From the NCBI GenBank assembly GCA_943788825.1, contig CALSRT010000005.1:1-64000 (forward strand): a stretch of DNA of 64,000 bases, read 5' to 3'. The DNA comes from UBA4582 sp002389265 (lineage in GTDB: Bacteria; Pseudomonadota; Gammaproteobacteria; Pseudomonadales; Azotimanducaceae). The notes beneath the pieces were generated by a model. It made no database searches, had not been told where the DNA came from, and worked only from the letters and a program-made list of their open reading frames with translations. The position numbers and the translations under genes were made by a program. Positions within the stretch are counted from its first letter, which is position 1, and every line of letters starts with the position of its first letter. Shown piece by piece: positions 44,595-54,263 of this stretch.

Positions 44595-46304
44595 TCAGGC
44601 AGTCTGCTGCTCCTGCAGACCCAGCTCCTGCATACTGACTTCGCGCATCTTGAATTTCTGCACCTTACCCGTCACTGTCATAGGGAATTCATCGGTAAAG
44701 CGCACATAGCGTGGCACCTTATAGTGCGCAATGGTGCCTCGACAAAATGCCTTAAGCGCTTCATCTTCCAATTGCTGACCTGCCTTGAGCGCCACCCAAG
44801 CGACGATCTCCTCACCGTACTTCGGATCCGGAACGCCGGTCACCTGGACTGCGGCTACCGCCGGATGGGTCATTAAGAACTCTTCGATCTCTCGCGGATA
44901 CACATTCTCACCACCCCGAACAATCATGTCTTTGATGCGCCCAACAATATTCACATAGCCATCATCGTCCATCACGGCGATGTCACCAGTATGCATCCAG
45001 CCACGGCTATCGATCGCCCCAGCAGTGGCTTCTGGATTCTGCCAGTATCCCAACATCACACTGTAGCCACGGGTACAGAGCTCACCCATCTGGTTCAATG
45101 GGCACGTTTTGCCAGTGTCCTGATCAATAATTTTTACTTCCACATGAGGATGTACCAGCCCCACAGTACTGACCCGCTTGTCGAGGGGCGAATCGGTTCG
45201 CGTCTGAAAACTGACAGGACTGGTTTCAGTCATGCCATAGGCGATTTCCACTTCCGTCATATGCATCAATGTATTGACCTGATTCATGGTCGATACCGGA
45301 CAAGGCGCACCGGCCATCACGCCGGTTCGCAACGAACTGAGATCAAAGGTTGAAAAGTTAGTCAATGCCAGTTCTGCGATGAACATGGTCGGCACGCCAT
45401 ACAGCGCAGTGGCGGCTTCCGCCTGGACGGCCTGTAACACCGCTTCTGGCTCAAAACTCTCGCTGGGATAAATGAGACACGCGGCGTGGGTCAGACAACC
45501 CAGATTTGCCATCACCATGCCAAAACAATGGTACAGAGGCACCGGCACCACCAAACGATCATGCTCAGTAAAATTCATGGTTCGAGCGACGAAGAAGCCA
45601 TTGTTCAAAATATTGTGGTGACTGAGGCAGGCCCCCTTGGGGAAGCCTGTGGTACCACTGGTATATTGAATATTAATGGGGTCGTCCATATCCAACTCGG
45701 CTTGGCGTGCCGTTAACTGTGCAGTACTCACCGACGAGGCCGTCCTGAGCAAATCAGCCCAGTCGAATATCCCGGCACAAGGGCTACTGGACAAAGAAAT
45801 CACTGTGGTCAAGTCTGGAAACTTCTCAGACTGCAGATTGCCTACCGCGCAATGATCGAGCTCTGGGCATAGGGATAGCGTCATGGCCTCGTAGTCAGAA
45901 GTCTTGAATTGATTCTGCAACACGAGCGCCTTGCAACCCGATTGCTTTAAAACATAATCCAGCTCATGGACACGATAAGCCGGGTTGATGGTCACCAGAA
46001 TTGCGCCGACCTTGGCACTTGCATATTGGGTCACCAGCCATTCCACATTATTTGGCGACCAGATACCGATGCGATCGCCCTTACCCAAGCCCACTGCCAT
46101 CAGCGCTCGAGCCAAGGTATCCACTGCTTGCGCCAGTTCGGCGTAGGTCAAACGGATAGCCTGATGAACCGAGACAATCGCCGGGCGATCTGGATAGGCA
46201 GCGACAATCTCGTCAAACTGTGCGCCGATCGTCAATCCCAACAGGGGTTGCTGACTCGTACCGCTGGCGTAACTCACGGGGCTAGGCATCGTTTCGTTCT
46301 CCAT
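44595..46304 (-). CDS. Acyl-CoA synthetase (AMP-binding)
   Basis: 569 residues. IQYTSGTTGFPKGACLSHHN near residue 200 is the adenylation signature, RGYSVMLGYWQNPEATAGAI and MHTGDIAVMDDDGYVNIVGR follow, and the C-terminal catalytic Lys lies in MTVTGKVQKFK. This is the ACSF2-like medium/long-chain fatty acyl-CoA synthetase group. ATG 46304 overlaps the upstream NDH2-SelD gene by 23 bp, so translation is probably coupled; MPSPVSY at 46289 is an alternative start. One of three AMP-dependent ligases in this window. Confidence 0.92.
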   Translation of the reverse strand: MENETMPSPVSYASGTSQQPLLGLTIGAQFDEIVAAYPDRPAIVSVHQAIRLTYAELAQAVDTLARALMAVGLGKGDRIGIWSPNNVEWLVTQYASAKVGAILVTINPAYRVHELDYVLKQSGCKALVLQNQFKTSDYEAMTLSLCPELDHCAVGNLQSEKFPDLTTVISLSSSPCAGIFDWADLLRTASSVSTAQLTARQAELDMDDPINIQYTSGTTGFPKGACLSHHNILNNGFFVARTMNFTEHDRLVVPVPLYHCFGMVMANLGCLTHAACLIYPSESFEPEAVLQAVQAEAATALYGVPTMFIAELALTNFSTFDLSSLRTGVMAGAPCPVSTMNQVNTLMHMTEVEIAYGMTETSPVSFQTRTDSPLDKRVSTVGLVHPHVEVKIIDQDTGKTCPLNQMGELCTRGYSVMLGYWQNPEATAGAIDSRGWMHTGDIAVMDDDGYVNIVGRIKDMIVRGGENVYPREIEEFLMTHPAVAAVQVTGVPDPKYGEEIVAWVALKAGQQLEDEALKAFCRGTIAHYKVPRYVRFTDEFPMTVTGKVQKFKMREVSMQELGLQEQQTA

Positions 46305-48528
46305 GCATCAGGGTTGAGATAAACGGTTGTCCCAACTGTTCAAGATTCGTTTCAAGGGCCTCGACTCGGCCAATAATACAAGCTTTCGAGTAGCCTGCCG
46401 CGACCAGTTTTTCAATCGTCGCCGACGCCAAGTGAGCGTCGACAGCAGCTAGCAAGCCACCGGCAGTCTGCGGATCAAACAACATAGCATAGTGTGGGTG
46501 AGCTTGTGGCTGAATATGCTTCACTGATCGCTCATTGCCAGCATGCAGCGTGCTAGTGATCTGCAGCTCCTGCAGACAGGTCAGACTACCCGCCAACAAC
46601 GGCAGGCTCAAAAGGTCCAGGCTGACATTGACCTGCGATGCTTGCATCATTTCTGACAAATGCCCCGCTAGCCCAAAGCCCGTAATATCAGTGCAGGCTG
46701 ACGCTGTCGTTGTGCCCTGCTCACTCAAAGCAGCGAAAATGGCGCCCGCCGCTGCATTGGACTGCAGCATTACCTGCAACGCCGCCTCAATCCAATGCCC
46801 CCGCGCCTGATGCTGCATATCCGCAGCAAATAAGGTGCCGGTACCCAGCGGCTTGGTCAGTATCAGTGTTTGACCGGGTCGCATTCCCGATTTTTTTAAC
46901 AGTCGAGATTCATCCGCGATGCCATTCACGGCAAAGCCAACGGACAACTCGGCACCTTCCGTGGTGTGGCCACCCACAAGACTAATGCCCTCACCTGCGA
47001 GTTGCTCCCATGCCCCTTGCATTAATTGTTCTAACAGATGACGCGTGGCCGAAGGCGCAGCATAAGGGGTTGTGACAATGGCCATCGCTGTGACTGCCTC
47101 CCCGCCCATGGCATAGATATCACTGACCGCGTGATTCACAGCGATCTTGGCCAACAAATAAGGATCTTCAATAAAAGCCTTAAAGACGTCTACCGTATGC
47201 AACATGAGTTTACCTGCAGGCGCCCGATAGAGCGCGGCATCATCAAGCTCGGCAATCGGCATATCCAAGTTACCCAACACTTCTGCGAGCAAATCTGCGC
47301 TGACCTTTGAGCCACAACCACCACACTGCATTTGCGGGTCAACTTCAGCCAACAGGCCCTGACCCGACTCAACCTTCATCAGCGGCAAGGCATTAAACTG
47401 GTCCATAAAACGTCGATCGATCCAGTCTTTTAAATGCCATACCCAGCGGCCATAAACACTTCTACCAAACTTCATCGCGACGGCTGCCTTGTCACCGGTT
47501 GACACCAAGGACAGAAAAGAGGTTTGTGGAACGAAGTGCTTCAGAGGCTTACCGAGCAATTGACGCCGAATGTTTTCGTACAACACCGGCCCCTGACGAA
47601 CAGCAAAAACGCCAGCTTTAGGCCGTGGATGCGCCAACACATGCGCAGTATCGCCAACAGCAAAAACGTCATCGAAATTGCTCACTTGTAATGTATCACG
47701 CACCTCAACAAAGCCGTTGTCATCAGTGGCCAGCAGCGTCTGTGCCAACCACGGTTGAGCCGCCGCAGAAGTCACCCAAAATATTTCATCCACAGCGCAA
47801 CGCTGGGCGTGGGCAGACACGACAGTTTTCTGCTCGACTTCTGCAACCCGAAAATTTCGGTGTAACTCGATACCCCTGTGGGCAAGTTGCTGACTGAACA
47901 ATGCCTGCACCGCAGGCGAGTAATCTGGCAACAATACTTCTTGGTCGACGAACAAGTGGAAACGTATGGGCTGCGGACTCAGTGTCGGCGCTACCCTTGT
48001 GAGGTAATGATGGACCGCCAAACACAGCTCGACTCCGCCGGCGCCGCCACCCACGAAACCCATGTGCTTGACTGTACCTGTGGCAACCCGGCCGAGGCAT
48101 TCTTGCCATTGATGCAGAAACCGATTGATAGGTTTAACCGCGATAACGTTTTCACGGGCACCGGGCACATCAATCACCGCGGGCGTGATACCGATATCGA
48201 TAGACAAAATATCGTAGCCAATATCGGGCCGACCTTGGCAACGCACCCGGCGATTGACGGGATCTATATCAAAAGCACTGGCCTGTATTAATCGCGCTCC
48301 GGCAAATCGGCAGAGTCGTACCAGATCGATATGCATGTCTTGTGAGTCATAATGACCCGCAACCAGACCGGGCAACATGCCCGAATAGGGCGTCTCAACA
48401 TCGGGGCTGATCAGCGTGATCTGCAAACCGACAATAGGCTGCATGGCCAGCTTGCGTAAAACGATCACGTGGCTGTGGCCACCGCCGAGCAGTACCAGTT
48501 CTTTCGCGATAAAAGCCGATGTATTCAA
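46282..48528 (-). CDS. selD: Fused NDH-2-like flavoprotein / selenide, water dikinase (SelD)
   Basis: 748 residues with two enzymes. Residues 1-~390 are an FAD/NAD(P) two-dinucleotide oxidoreductase: LLGGGHSHVIVLRKL, MGFVGGGAGGVELCLA and FAVGDTAHVL. Residues ~400-740 are SelD: active-site CGGCGSKVSADLL (Cys form), HTVDVFKAFIEDPYLLAKIA, AVSDIYAMGG and LVGGHTTEGAEL. SelD makes selenophosphate from selenide and ATP. The N-terminal domain may channel or reduce selenium to it. Fused forms are known in several bacteria. No selA, selB or selU is nearby. It overlaps genes at both ends, so it lies inside an operon. Confidence 0.92.
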   Translation of the reverse strand: MNTSAFIAKELVLLGGGHSHVIVLRKLAMQPIVGLQITLISPDVETPYSGMLPGLVAGHYDSQDMHIDLVRLCRFAGARLIQASAFDIDPVNRRVRCQGRPDIGYDILSIDIGITPAVIDVPGARENVIAVKPINRFLHQWQECLGRVATGTVKHMGFVGGGAGGVELCLAVHHYLTRVAPTLSPQPIRFHLFVDQEVLLPDYSPAVQALFSQQLAHRGIELHRNFRVAEVEQKTVVSAHAQRCAVDEIFWVTSAAAQPWLAQTLLATDDNGFVEVRDTLQVSNFDDVFAVGDTAHVLAHPRPKAGVFAVRQGPVLYENIRRQLLGKPLKHFVPQTSFLSLVSTGDKAAVAMKFGRSVYGRWVWHLKDWIDRRFMDQFNALPLMKVESGQGLLAEVDPQMQCGGCGSKVSADLLAEVLGNLDMPIAELDDAALYRAPAGKLMLHTVDVFKAFIEDPYLLAKIAVNHAVSDIYAMGGEAVTAMAIVTTPYAAPSATRHLLEQLMQGAWEQLAGEGISLVGGHTTEGAELSVGFAVNGIADESRLLKKSGMRPGQTLILTKPLGTGTLFAADMQHQARGHWIEAALQVMLQSNAAAGAIFAALSEQGTTTASACTDITGFGLAGHLSEMMQASQVNVSLDLLSLPLLAGSLTCLQELQITSTLHAGNERSVKHIQPQAHPHYAMLFDPQTAGGLLAAVDAHLASATIEKLVAAGYSKACIIGRVEALETNLEQLGQPFISTLMHGERNDA

Positions 48529-48686
48529 ACCCGATTCAACCTTGCTGTCACTCCGCTGATGCTGGTAATCATTATCCAGTCACTGACCCAAACAGCACAG
48601 CGCAGCCCTTGCCATAGGGTTGACTTGGGGACCGCATCCCGCAGCTGATCAAACAACAGAGCAAACTCAAGGCGCCTGTTAGACAT
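48525..48686 (-). CDS. Small hypothetical ORF between esterase and selD
   Basis: 53 residues starting at ATG 48686 behind AAAAGGA, and ending in a TGA that overlaps the ATG of the selD fusion (ATGA at 48528-48525). The sequence (LEFALLFDQLRDAVPKSTLW, then WIMITSISGVTARLNRV) matches no family I recognise; it has one moderately hydrophobic stretch. Ribosome site and stop-start overlap argue for real translation, or for a leader that couples selD translation to the operon. Confidence 0.4.
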   Translation of the reverse strand: MSNRRLEFALLFDQLRDAVPKSTLWQGLRCAVWVSDWIMITSISGVTARLNRV

Positions 48687-48708
48687 TTCCAAAATCCTTT
48701 TTAGCTGC

Positions 48709-49620
48709 CTAATGAGGCCGTGTATCGAGAAAGGCGCCCAGTTGCCGGATCGCTTCATTGCCTTCAGGAATTCGGCCAGCGAAGACCTGAAATACATGCG
48801 GCATCTTTGGCCAGACGGTTAATTCGATAGCGCCGCCCTGCGCCTCTACCGCTGTCACCAGCCGCGTCGAATCACTTAATAGCAGTTCCGAGCTACTGGC
48901 GTGCACCAGCAGCGGCGGCAGGCCCTTCAGGTCACCGAACAAAGGCGACGCCAAAGGCGCCTCAGGATCACGTTGACCTAGATAAAATCCCGCACAGGTT
49001 TGTAGCGCTTTCGGGGTTAACATCACGTCGGTGACGATGTTCGTGCCCAGACTGTCACCGGTGAGTGACAGGTCGAGCCAAGGCGACAACAAAATCGCTT
49101 TAGCTGGCATTGGTAAGCCAAGGTTCTTCAAATTCAACAGCAACGCCAAGGCGAGACCACCGCCCGCTGAATCACCACCGATCGCGATGTTTTCAGGATT
49201 AAAACCTTGATCCAGTAAAGACCGGTAGCACAGGGTGGCATCGTCCAGGCCAGCAGGAAACGGATGCTCGGGGGCCAAGCGGTATTCCACCATCAGCACA
49301 GCCATGCCAGACGCCTGGGCAAGCCGCCAGGCCAAATTGCGATGGCTATCGGCCCCACCGGAGACGTAACCGCCCCCATGTAAATAGAGCAACACGCGCG
49401 CCGAGTCACTCACAGCCCGACCTGATTGAACTTGAACCCACTCGCAAGGCACACCCGCAATCGCCTCGGAAGTCACGTCTACCCCCTTAGGCACACCTGT
49501 GTTTAGGCCAGCGGCCTTGGCCAGCTTGTCACGGAACCCCGTAATGTCCGCCACGCTATCGAACAGCGGCCTGATGGTTCGCGCCATGACACGGCTGATT
49601 AGTGCGGCTCTGATACTCAT
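48709..49620 (-). CDS. Alpha/beta hydrolase, hormone-sensitive-lipase family esterase
   Basis: 303 residues. The HSL family oxyanion motif LYLHGGGYVSGGADSH is near residue 80, the nucleophile elbow is IGGDSAGGGLALALLL near 150, and the acid/His pair is in HASSSELLLSD and KMPHVFQVFAG. It hydrolyses short or medium acyl esters. First gene of a likely operon with the 53-residue ORF, the selD fusion and an acyl-CoA synthetase; released acids could be handed to the last. Confidence 0.9.
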   Translation of the reverse strand: MSIRAALISRVMARTIRPLFDSVADITGFRDKLAKAAGLNTGVPKGVDVTSEAIAGVPCEWVQVQSGRAVSDSARVLLYLHGGGYVSGGADSHRNLAWRLAQASGMAVLMVEYRLAPEHPFPAGLDDATLCYRSLLDQGFNPENIAIGGDSAGGGLALALLLNLKNLGLPMPAKAILLSPWLDLSLTGDSLGTNIVTDVMLTPKALQTCAGFYLGQRDPEAPLASPLFGDLKGLPPLLVHASSSELLLSDSTRLVTAVEAQGGAIELTVWPKMPHVFQVFAGRIPEGNEAIRQLGAFLDTRPH

Positions 49621-49777
49621 AGATTGCTCATCGTCTCGATACTCAGGCTCAAAATAAACGCGCAGATTAAGTCAGTAGTGTGCATCAACCAGATGCCGGC
49701 ATCAATCCACGTGGCGGGTGAGTTCTGCCATTCTATCATCCATCAATAGCGCTTCACCTGCGGCTGGCCATTAACGG

Positions 49778-51667
49778 CTATTCATCAATACTGACATCCT
49801 GAAATTGCAGCTCGTGTAGCGTGTAATATAATCCCTTCAGCGCCAGCAGCGCTGCATGGGTTCCCAACTCGCGCACCACACCGTGATGCAATACCAACAC
49901 CTGATCAGCTTCCTGAATCGTCTGCAGGCGATGCGCAATCAAAATGGAGGTACGTCCCGTCATCAGCTTACGCAGTCCGTCCTGAATCAATCGTTCAGTT
50001 TCCGTATCAATACTGGCGGTGGCTTCATCCAAAATCAGGATCTCCGGATCTGCGGCCAGGACCCGAGCGAAGGCCAATAATTGCCGCTGCCCCTGCGACA
50101 GATTAGCGCCTCGTTCGACCAAAATACTGTCGTAGCCCTCGGGCAGCCGTTCGATAAATTCATGGGCATTGACGGTCTTCGCCGCTTCGATGGCGCGCTC
50201 GCGACTGATCTTGGGGTTGCCCAGAATAATGTTGTCGAGGATCGACCCGGAAAATATATGAAAGTCCTGTAGGACGACACCAATTCGGCTGCGCACGTCT
50301 TGACTGCGCAAATCGTTCAGGTCGATATCGTCAAGAAAAATACGATCGCGATCGAAATCATAAAACCGCCCCAGCAATCGAATCATCGTACTCTTGCCCG
50401 ACCCTGTAGGCCCAACGATGGCCAATTTCTCACCCGGTTGAATGACCACAGACACACCCTTAAGAATTGGCACTGCTGGCGAATAGCCAAAGGTCAGATC
50501 GCGGAACTCTACTTTGCCGCGCAACCGCGCCGGCAACTCAACGGGGTGTGTCGGCTCATGTATTTGCTCGTCCCAATCCAACGCTTGGAAGATCCGCTCG
50601 CCGCTGGCCATCGCTCGAAACAACACATTTAATTGCTCGCCCAGCATCACGACCGGCGTAAACAACATATTCATAAAGCGGGTAAACAGGATGACACCAC
50701 CCAGGCTCATCTCATCCTGCACCACGGCGCCGCCGCCATACCAGATGATGATTCCGAGGCCAACTGCGGCCAGACTATCATTGAAGGCACCATAGGCCGT
50801 CGACAAATCGATCGAGCGATTTTCATATCCCAGGTTACGTTGGTTGATTTGAGTATATTCGTCGAGATTGCGTGCCTGCCGGTCGTTGAGTTGGACCACC
50901 TGCATGCCCGAGAGATTTTCCTGCAGGTTCTGATTCAGCGAGGAGACGGTATTACGAACCAGGCGAAATATTTCCTGAGTCGCATTGCGGAAAAAATGCG
51001 TGGCGATACCCACAACGGGCACCAATAGCAGCAAAATCAGGGTGAGTTTAACGCTGGTAGACAACATGATGGTCAGCGCTACCAGGAAAGGCACAAATTC
51101 CCCGACTAAAGCCCCCATGCCCCTGAGCATTTCATACAACGCTTCGACATCATTGGTAACTCGCGTCATGATCCGCCCTGTGGGCACCTTATCGTAAAAG
51201 GAACTAGGGCGACGCTCTAGGTGGGCGAACAGATCTTGGCGCAGGTCGCGTAACGCATTCACAATGGCACTGATCAGAGTCAACCGATGCGCGTGACCTG
51301 CCACCGCCGTGACACACATCGCCAGCAAAAAAAGTAGACCGGCAGCAAAGATCGGCTCGATGCCCAGGTACGACTCGACCCAGCGGGTCAGCGCGATCAT
51401 CCCCAGGTCAGGCATATGGCTGCTCATTTCACCGACGATAATATAGTCAACCAACACCCGGCTGATGATAATCTCCATCATCACCGTCACACAGCTCGCA
51501 GCCAGGATCAGTACAGCGCTGAACGCCAGTCGAATCTTGAAAGGTTCGAGCCAACCCACGATTCGGCGTAACAACTGCAGATTCAATACGGTACCGGAGA
51601 GCTCGGCGTCAAACATGCCGTGATCTGTCTCGGCCTTGACTTGACTAGCTTGGGTTCGCCTGCTCAT
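49778..51667 (-). CDS. Heterodimeric ABC exporter, subunit B (canonical catalytic site)
   Basis: 629 residues: a polar N-terminal extension, TM domain ~residues 35-330 and an NBD with Walker A VGPTGSGKSTMIRLL near 400, Walker B ILILDEATASIDTETE with the catalytic Glu, but the signature reads LSQGQRQLLAF instead of LSGGQ. It overlaps the upstream half-transporter by 4 bp. The modified signature here together with the altered Walker B of the partner predicts one degenerate and one active ATP site, as in MdlAB/TM287-288-type exporters. Confidence 0.92.
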   Translation of the reverse strand: MSRRTQASQVKAETDHGMFDAELSGTVLNLQLLRRIVGWLEPFKIRLAFSAVLILAASCVTVMMEIIISRVLVDYIIVGEMSSHMPDLGMIALTRWVESYLGIEPIFAAGLLFLLAMCVTAVAGHAHRLTLISAIVNALRDLRQDLFAHLERRPSSFYDKVPTGRIMTRVTNDVEALYEMLRGMGALVGEFVPFLVALTIMLSTSVKLTLILLLLVPVVGIATHFFRNATQEIFRLVRNTVSSLNQNLQENLSGMQVVQLNDRQARNLDEYTQINQRNLGYENRSIDLSTAYGAFNDSLAAVGLGIIIWYGGGAVVQDEMSLGGVILFTRFMNMLFTPVVMLGEQLNVLFRAMASGERIFQALDWDEQIHEPTHPVELPARLRGKVEFRDLTFGYSPAVPILKGVSVVIQPGEKLAIVGPTGSGKSTMIRLLGRFYDFDRDRIFLDDIDLNDLRSQDVRSRIGVVLQDFHIFSGSILDNIILGNPKISRERAIEAAKTVNAHEFIERLPEGYDSILVERGANLSQGQRQLLAFARVLAADPEILILDEATASIDTETERLIQDGLRKLMTGRTSILIAHRLQTIQEADQVLVLHHGVVRELGTHAALLALKGLYYTLHELQFQDVSIDE

Positions 51668-53454
51668 AGGGGTGCCGTCACTTGCGCTCGGCGCTGAGCG
51701 GCTTGATCCGCACCTGGGGTTTGGGCCCGCTCCAGTTCGGCATAGGCTCCACCCTGGCGAAGCAACTCGGCATGAGACCCCGCCTCAATAATCCGCCCCT
51801 CATCGAGGACGATGATCCTGTCGGCATGGCGCAGCGTGGAAACCCGATGCGACACGATAATCGTGGTGCGTTCGCGACGCATGGTTTTCAGTCGATTCAG
51901 AATATGCTCTTCAGTCTCCGTATCAACACTACTGAAGCAATCGTCAAGGATCAGCACCGGTGCATTACGGATCAAACCCCGCGCTAAAGTTGCTCGCTGT
52001 TTTTGACCGCCGGACAAGGTCACGCCTCGCTCGCCAATCAGGGTGTCCATCTGCTCAGGAAAAGCCTCAATGGTCTCCCGCAGGGCTGCAGCCTCGGCAG
52101 AATCCCAGACCAGGTCTAAGGCCCGGGCCGGATCGTCATAACTGATGTTGTTACGCAACGGCTCACCGAACAAAAACGGATCCTGCAACACTTGGGCTAT
52201 CTGGCTGCGAACCTGGCTCAACGGATAATCACAAATGTCATGACCATCCAGAAACAAACAGCCCCTGGGCGTATCCGCCATTCGAGTGAATAATTTCAAC
52301 AGCGTTGACTTGCCCGCGCCAACCCGGCCGACAATCGCAATAGACTCACCGGCCTTGATCTGTAGTGTAATATCCTTCAACACGGGTTCTGCAGCCCGCG
52401 GATAACTATACGTCAGGTGCTTGAATTCAAACTCACCACGAATAGTCGCGGGCGTATTATCGGAGGGACTATCGCGAATTTCCGGCACCGCATCAAAAAT
52501 TTCATGCAAACGGTTGGTCGCAACAGCGCCTCGTTGCACCAGCGTCACGAACATGCCCGCCATTCGAATAGGCTGAAGCAGCATGTTCAGACACGCCAGG
52601 AAAAACACCAGGTCGCCAATTGAAATCTCGCCAGCCAGAACTTGACTGCCACCGTAAACGATAATCAATAGTTGTGCGGCCGACGCCTGAAACGGCATCC
52701 AGGCACTCATTAGAGAATTAACTCGCGACTGGCTATAGAACGCTTGGGCATAATTTTCATTAACGCCACCGAAGCGGCGAATTTCGTTGTCTTCCTGAGC
52801 CTGAGCCTGAACGGTTCTGATGCCGCCTAGGTTCTCTTGAACGAGGCTCGAGAGCGCCGACAGGTTTTCCTGCACAGCCACAGAAGTGACTGCCAGTTGC
52901 CGCGACATCCACCAACCATAGTAAAAAATAGCCGGCAGAATTGGCATGATCATGAAGGTCAACGCCGGTGACTTGTACATCATCGCCGAGACCCCGAACA
53001 ATGGCGCATAGACCATGATCACAATCTGGATCATCCCAAACGCCACCAAACGCTGGATCAAGGAGATATCCTGAATCGCTCGCGTCATGATGTCGCCGAC
53101 GCCCATCTTCGAAAAGAAATCACTGCCCTGTTGCTGCACAGTCATATACAGCCGCTGACGTAAATCATAGGCAACCAGCTGACCCACGCGCCGAACCTGG
53201 CGGCGCGCATGCACCACGAAGACAAACCGAAGCATCACGGAGAAAATCAGAACGGTGGCGACCTGGCCTACGGAAAATGGCGCGAGGACGGAATCTGCGC
53301 TGCCGCCCAGTATCTCAATGGTATCAATACCAACCGATACTAAGTAATAAGTACTGACTTCAAAGAAACGCGCGATAAAGAAGCTCAGGAAGCCGAGGCC
53401 TATCTGGTAGCGATAGGGCCGAAGAAACGGAATTAGGCGAATCAAGGACTTCAA
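51664..53454 (-). CDS. Heterodimeric ABC exporter, subunit A (degenerate site)
   Basis: 596 residues. TM domain up to ~330, then Walker A VGRVGAGKSTLLKLF near 375, a normal LSGGQKQRATLARGL signature, and Walker B LILDDCFSSVDTETE, where Asp replaces the catalytic Glu. This is the MdlA-type pattern. The first gene of the pair, with ATGA overlap to subunit B. It begins about 170 bp from the divergent membrane protein at 53628. Likely exports a hydrophobic compound; substrate unknown. Confidence 0.92.
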   Translation of the reverse strand: MKSLIRLIPFLRPYRYQIGLGFLSFFIARFFEVSTYYLVSVGIDTIEILGGSADSVLAPFSVGQVATVLIFSVMLRFVFVVHARRQVRRVGQLVAYDLRQRLYMTVQQQGSDFFSKMGVGDIMTRAIQDISLIQRLVAFGMIQIVIMVYAPLFGVSAMMYKSPALTFMIMPILPAIFYYGWWMSRQLAVTSVAVQENLSALSSLVQENLGGIRTVQAQAQEDNEIRRFGGVNENYAQAFYSQSRVNSLMSAWMPFQASAAQLLIIVYGGSQVLAGEISIGDLVFFLACLNMLLQPIRMAGMFVTLVQRGAVATNRLHEIFDAVPEIRDSPSDNTPATIRGEFEFKHLTYSYPRAAEPVLKDITLQIKAGESIAIVGRVGAGKSTLLKLFTRMADTPRGCLFLDGHDICDYPLSQVRSQIAQVLQDPFLFGEPLRNNISYDDPARALDLVWDSAEAAALRETIEAFPEQMDTLIGERGVTLSGGQKQRATLARGLIRNAPVLILDDCFSSVDTETEEHILNRLKTMRRERTTIIVSHRVSTLRHADRIIVLDEGRIIEAGSHAELLRQGGAYAELERAQTPGADQAAQRRAQVTAPL

Positions 53455-53627
53455 TAGTTGGATCTCAAGTTGACGCGTTATTCTGCCACAACTGCACTGA
53501 GACTGAAATGTGCAGCCGCCTGCATCGCCAGCTAATCTGCGACAGGGTATACTCCCCCGGCGCGGCCTCGGCCCTAGTGACAGGGGCGCACACCAAAAAC
53601 TTCATGCCTAACTGATAGTGAAAAATA

Positions 53628-54263
53628 ATGTCCAGCAATCATCCGTCGAACAACTTACCGCCACTAATCTTTAACCTCATCGTCCTCTGCCTGGCGTTTA
53701 CGAGTGGGTTTATCATCATGGCCATCGAATTGCTGGGCGGGCGAATTCTCGCACCCTACTTTGGCAGCAGTATCTACGTCTGGGGAAGTATCATTACGAT
53801 CTTCATGCTGTCTTTGTCGATCGGCTATCTCTCTGGTGGTCGATTATCCATCAACAATCCCCACTTAGGTCGCTATGGCGTGTTTTTCCTGGCAGCGGCG
53901 ATCACGCTGTTACCCACCATCATCTGGAGTAACAACATCATGGATTGGGTTTTTGTTCGCTTGGAGGACCCACGTTATGGCTCTTTGGTGGCATCGACGC
54001 TGCTATTTTTCATCCCCACCGCCATCCTCGGCATGATTGCCCCCTACTCGGTACGTCTGTTAGTCGCCCACGCAGCCCATGCGGGCCAGATTGCCGGGCG
54101 GTTATATTTTATATCGACCCTGGGCAGTGCCCTCGGTACGCTGGCCACGTCTTTTTACCTGGTCCTGTGGTTCGAAGTCGATGCCATCTTAATGACCATG
54201 AGCGCAGTTCTGGCCGCCGGCGGCGTCAGCGCGATGCTCGCTTACTGGAGTCACCGCACATGA
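53628..54263 (+). CDS. Membrane domain of a split spermidine synthase-like protein
   Basis: 211 residues with about six hydrophobic segments: IVLCLAFTSGFIIMAIELLG, GSIITIFMLSLSIGYLSGGR, FFLAAAITLLPTIIW, LLFFIPTAILGMIAPYSVRL, GRLYFISTLGSALGTLATSF. The AIELLGGRILAPYFG and GMIAPY motifs are those of fused MFS/spermidine-synthase proteins, in which this membrane half is joined to a catalytic half. Here a stop codon separates them and the next gene supplies the catalytic part, overlapping by 4 bp. Confidence 0.85.
   Translation: MSSNHPSNNLPPLIFNLIVLCLAFTSGFIIMAIELLGGRILAPYFGSSIYVWGSIITIFMLSLSIGYLSGGRLSINNPHLGRYGVFFLAAAITLLPTIIWSNNIMDWVFVRLEDPRYGSLVASTLLFFIPTAILGMIAPYSVRLLVAHAAHAGQIAGRLYFISTLGSALGTLATSFYLVLWFEVDAILMTMSAVLAAGGVSAMLAYWSHRT

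Noticed and set aside
53945..54259. N-terminal extension of the spermidine synthase-like gene
   Set aside because: This stretch is the out-of-frame shadow of the membrane-domain gene; the signal-like segment at 54260 and the ATGA overlap give a better start.
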